This document shows positions 6,842 through 6,899 of a DNA stretch of 6,899 nucleotides, piece by piece. A program made the translations under genes and the position numbers. Origin of the DNA: an uncultured Bacilli bacterium (GTDB lineage Bacteria > Bacillota_I > Bacilli_A > RF39 > UBA660); contig CANQMB010000059.1 in assembly GCA_947624845.1 (NCBI GenBank), forward strand, positions 1-6,899, written 5' to 3'. The number at the start of each line of letters is the position of its first letter. The stretch's first letter is position 1. The notes under the pieces were generated by a model, which worked only from the letters and a program-made list of their open reading frames with translations, had not been told where the DNA came from and ran no database searches.

Positions 6842-6889
6842 ACAATCAGGGAAAAACGTATTATGCAATTACTATGAAGGGGAAAGTAA
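6747..6889. repeat. 53-bp perfect inverted repeat at the window end, probable foldback artefact
   Basis: Bases 6747-6799 and 6837-6889 are exact reverse complements separated by 37 bases. The left arm and spacer read as normal repeat-protein coding sequence (QVGSNAKL then VDSNNQGKTYYAIT). The sequence departs from the expected second-copy pattern just after GTAGTA (6836-6841), where TAGTA also occurs at the start of the inverted arm. A junction with about 5 shared bases and antisense continuation is typical of chimeric or assembly foldbacks. Confidence 0.85.
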
Positions 6890-6899
6890 TTGCATAATA
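6859..6899. repeat. Second, nested inverted repeat with 14-bp arms at the extreme end
   Basis: Bases 6859-6872 and 6886-6899 are perfect reverse complements around 13 bases. The final 15 bases (6885-6899) also repeat 6763-6777 directly, so the sequence switches back to the original strand after the first foldback. The switch again happens at a short shared run (AGTAA). Confidence 0.8.

Noticed and set aside
6747..6889. Invertible (phase-variation) switch bounded by inverted repeats.
   Set aside because: The 37-base spacer is ordinary coding sequence inside the gene, there is no promoter or recombinase nearby, and a second reversal follows at once.
6842..6899. Continuation of the repeat-protein reading frame to the window edge.
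   Set aside because: The frame is open only because the antisense copy happens to lack stops; the encoded residues (LHSNCIIRFSLIV) do not match the expected repeat and the DNA is an inverted duplicate.

Overview
This is an AT-rich window in which every supportable gene lies on the minus strand, so transcription runs from high to low coordinates. The low GC content, strong Shine-Dalgarno sites (AAGGAG, AGGAGG), a sigma-A-type promoter and a short T-rich intrinsic terminator all point to a low-GC Gram-positive bacterium (Bacillota). An uncultured, host-associated lineage is possible, but the sequence alone cannot fix the genus. TGA is used as a stop: two genes end in TGA exactly where the next gene's ribosome site begins, so the code is the standard bacterial one, not the mycoplasma variant.

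Region 1 (6899 down to 4405) holds the 3' part of a large Ser/Thr/Gly-rich, cysteine-containing, probably exported repeat protein. Eighteen bases downstream of it is a membrane-anchored protein with a thioredoxin-like CYFC site. The two are probably co-transcribed and end at a hairpin terminator that overlaps the second gene's stop codon. The cysteines of the large protein occur in a repeated pair pattern, so the neighbouring CxxC protein may act on its disulfides. This pairing is the most interesting biological idea in the window.

Region 2 (4399 down to 1) is a surface-polysaccharide operon. It starts with an extended -10 promoter whose -35 side overlaps a perfect 12-bp palindrome. Four tightly packed genes follow: two GT2-family glycosyltransferases, a multi-pass Wzy / O-antigen-ligase-like membrane protein, and a GT4-family glycosyltransferase that runs off the window edge. 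Gaps of 4 to 10 bases, with stop codons inside or beside the next ribosome site, indicate translational coupling. Together they look like part of a Wzy-dependent capsule or exopolysaccharide locus: sugars are added to a lipid-linked unit in the cytoplasm and units are polymerised outside the membrane.

The last ~60 bases (6842-6899) do not read as native sequence. They fold back twice onto the adjacent repeat gene through junctions of about 5 bases of microhomology, which suggests a contig-end or chimeric artefact. No gene-free stretch exceeds 100 bases. No RNA genes, insertion sequences, CRISPR arrays or origins were seen.
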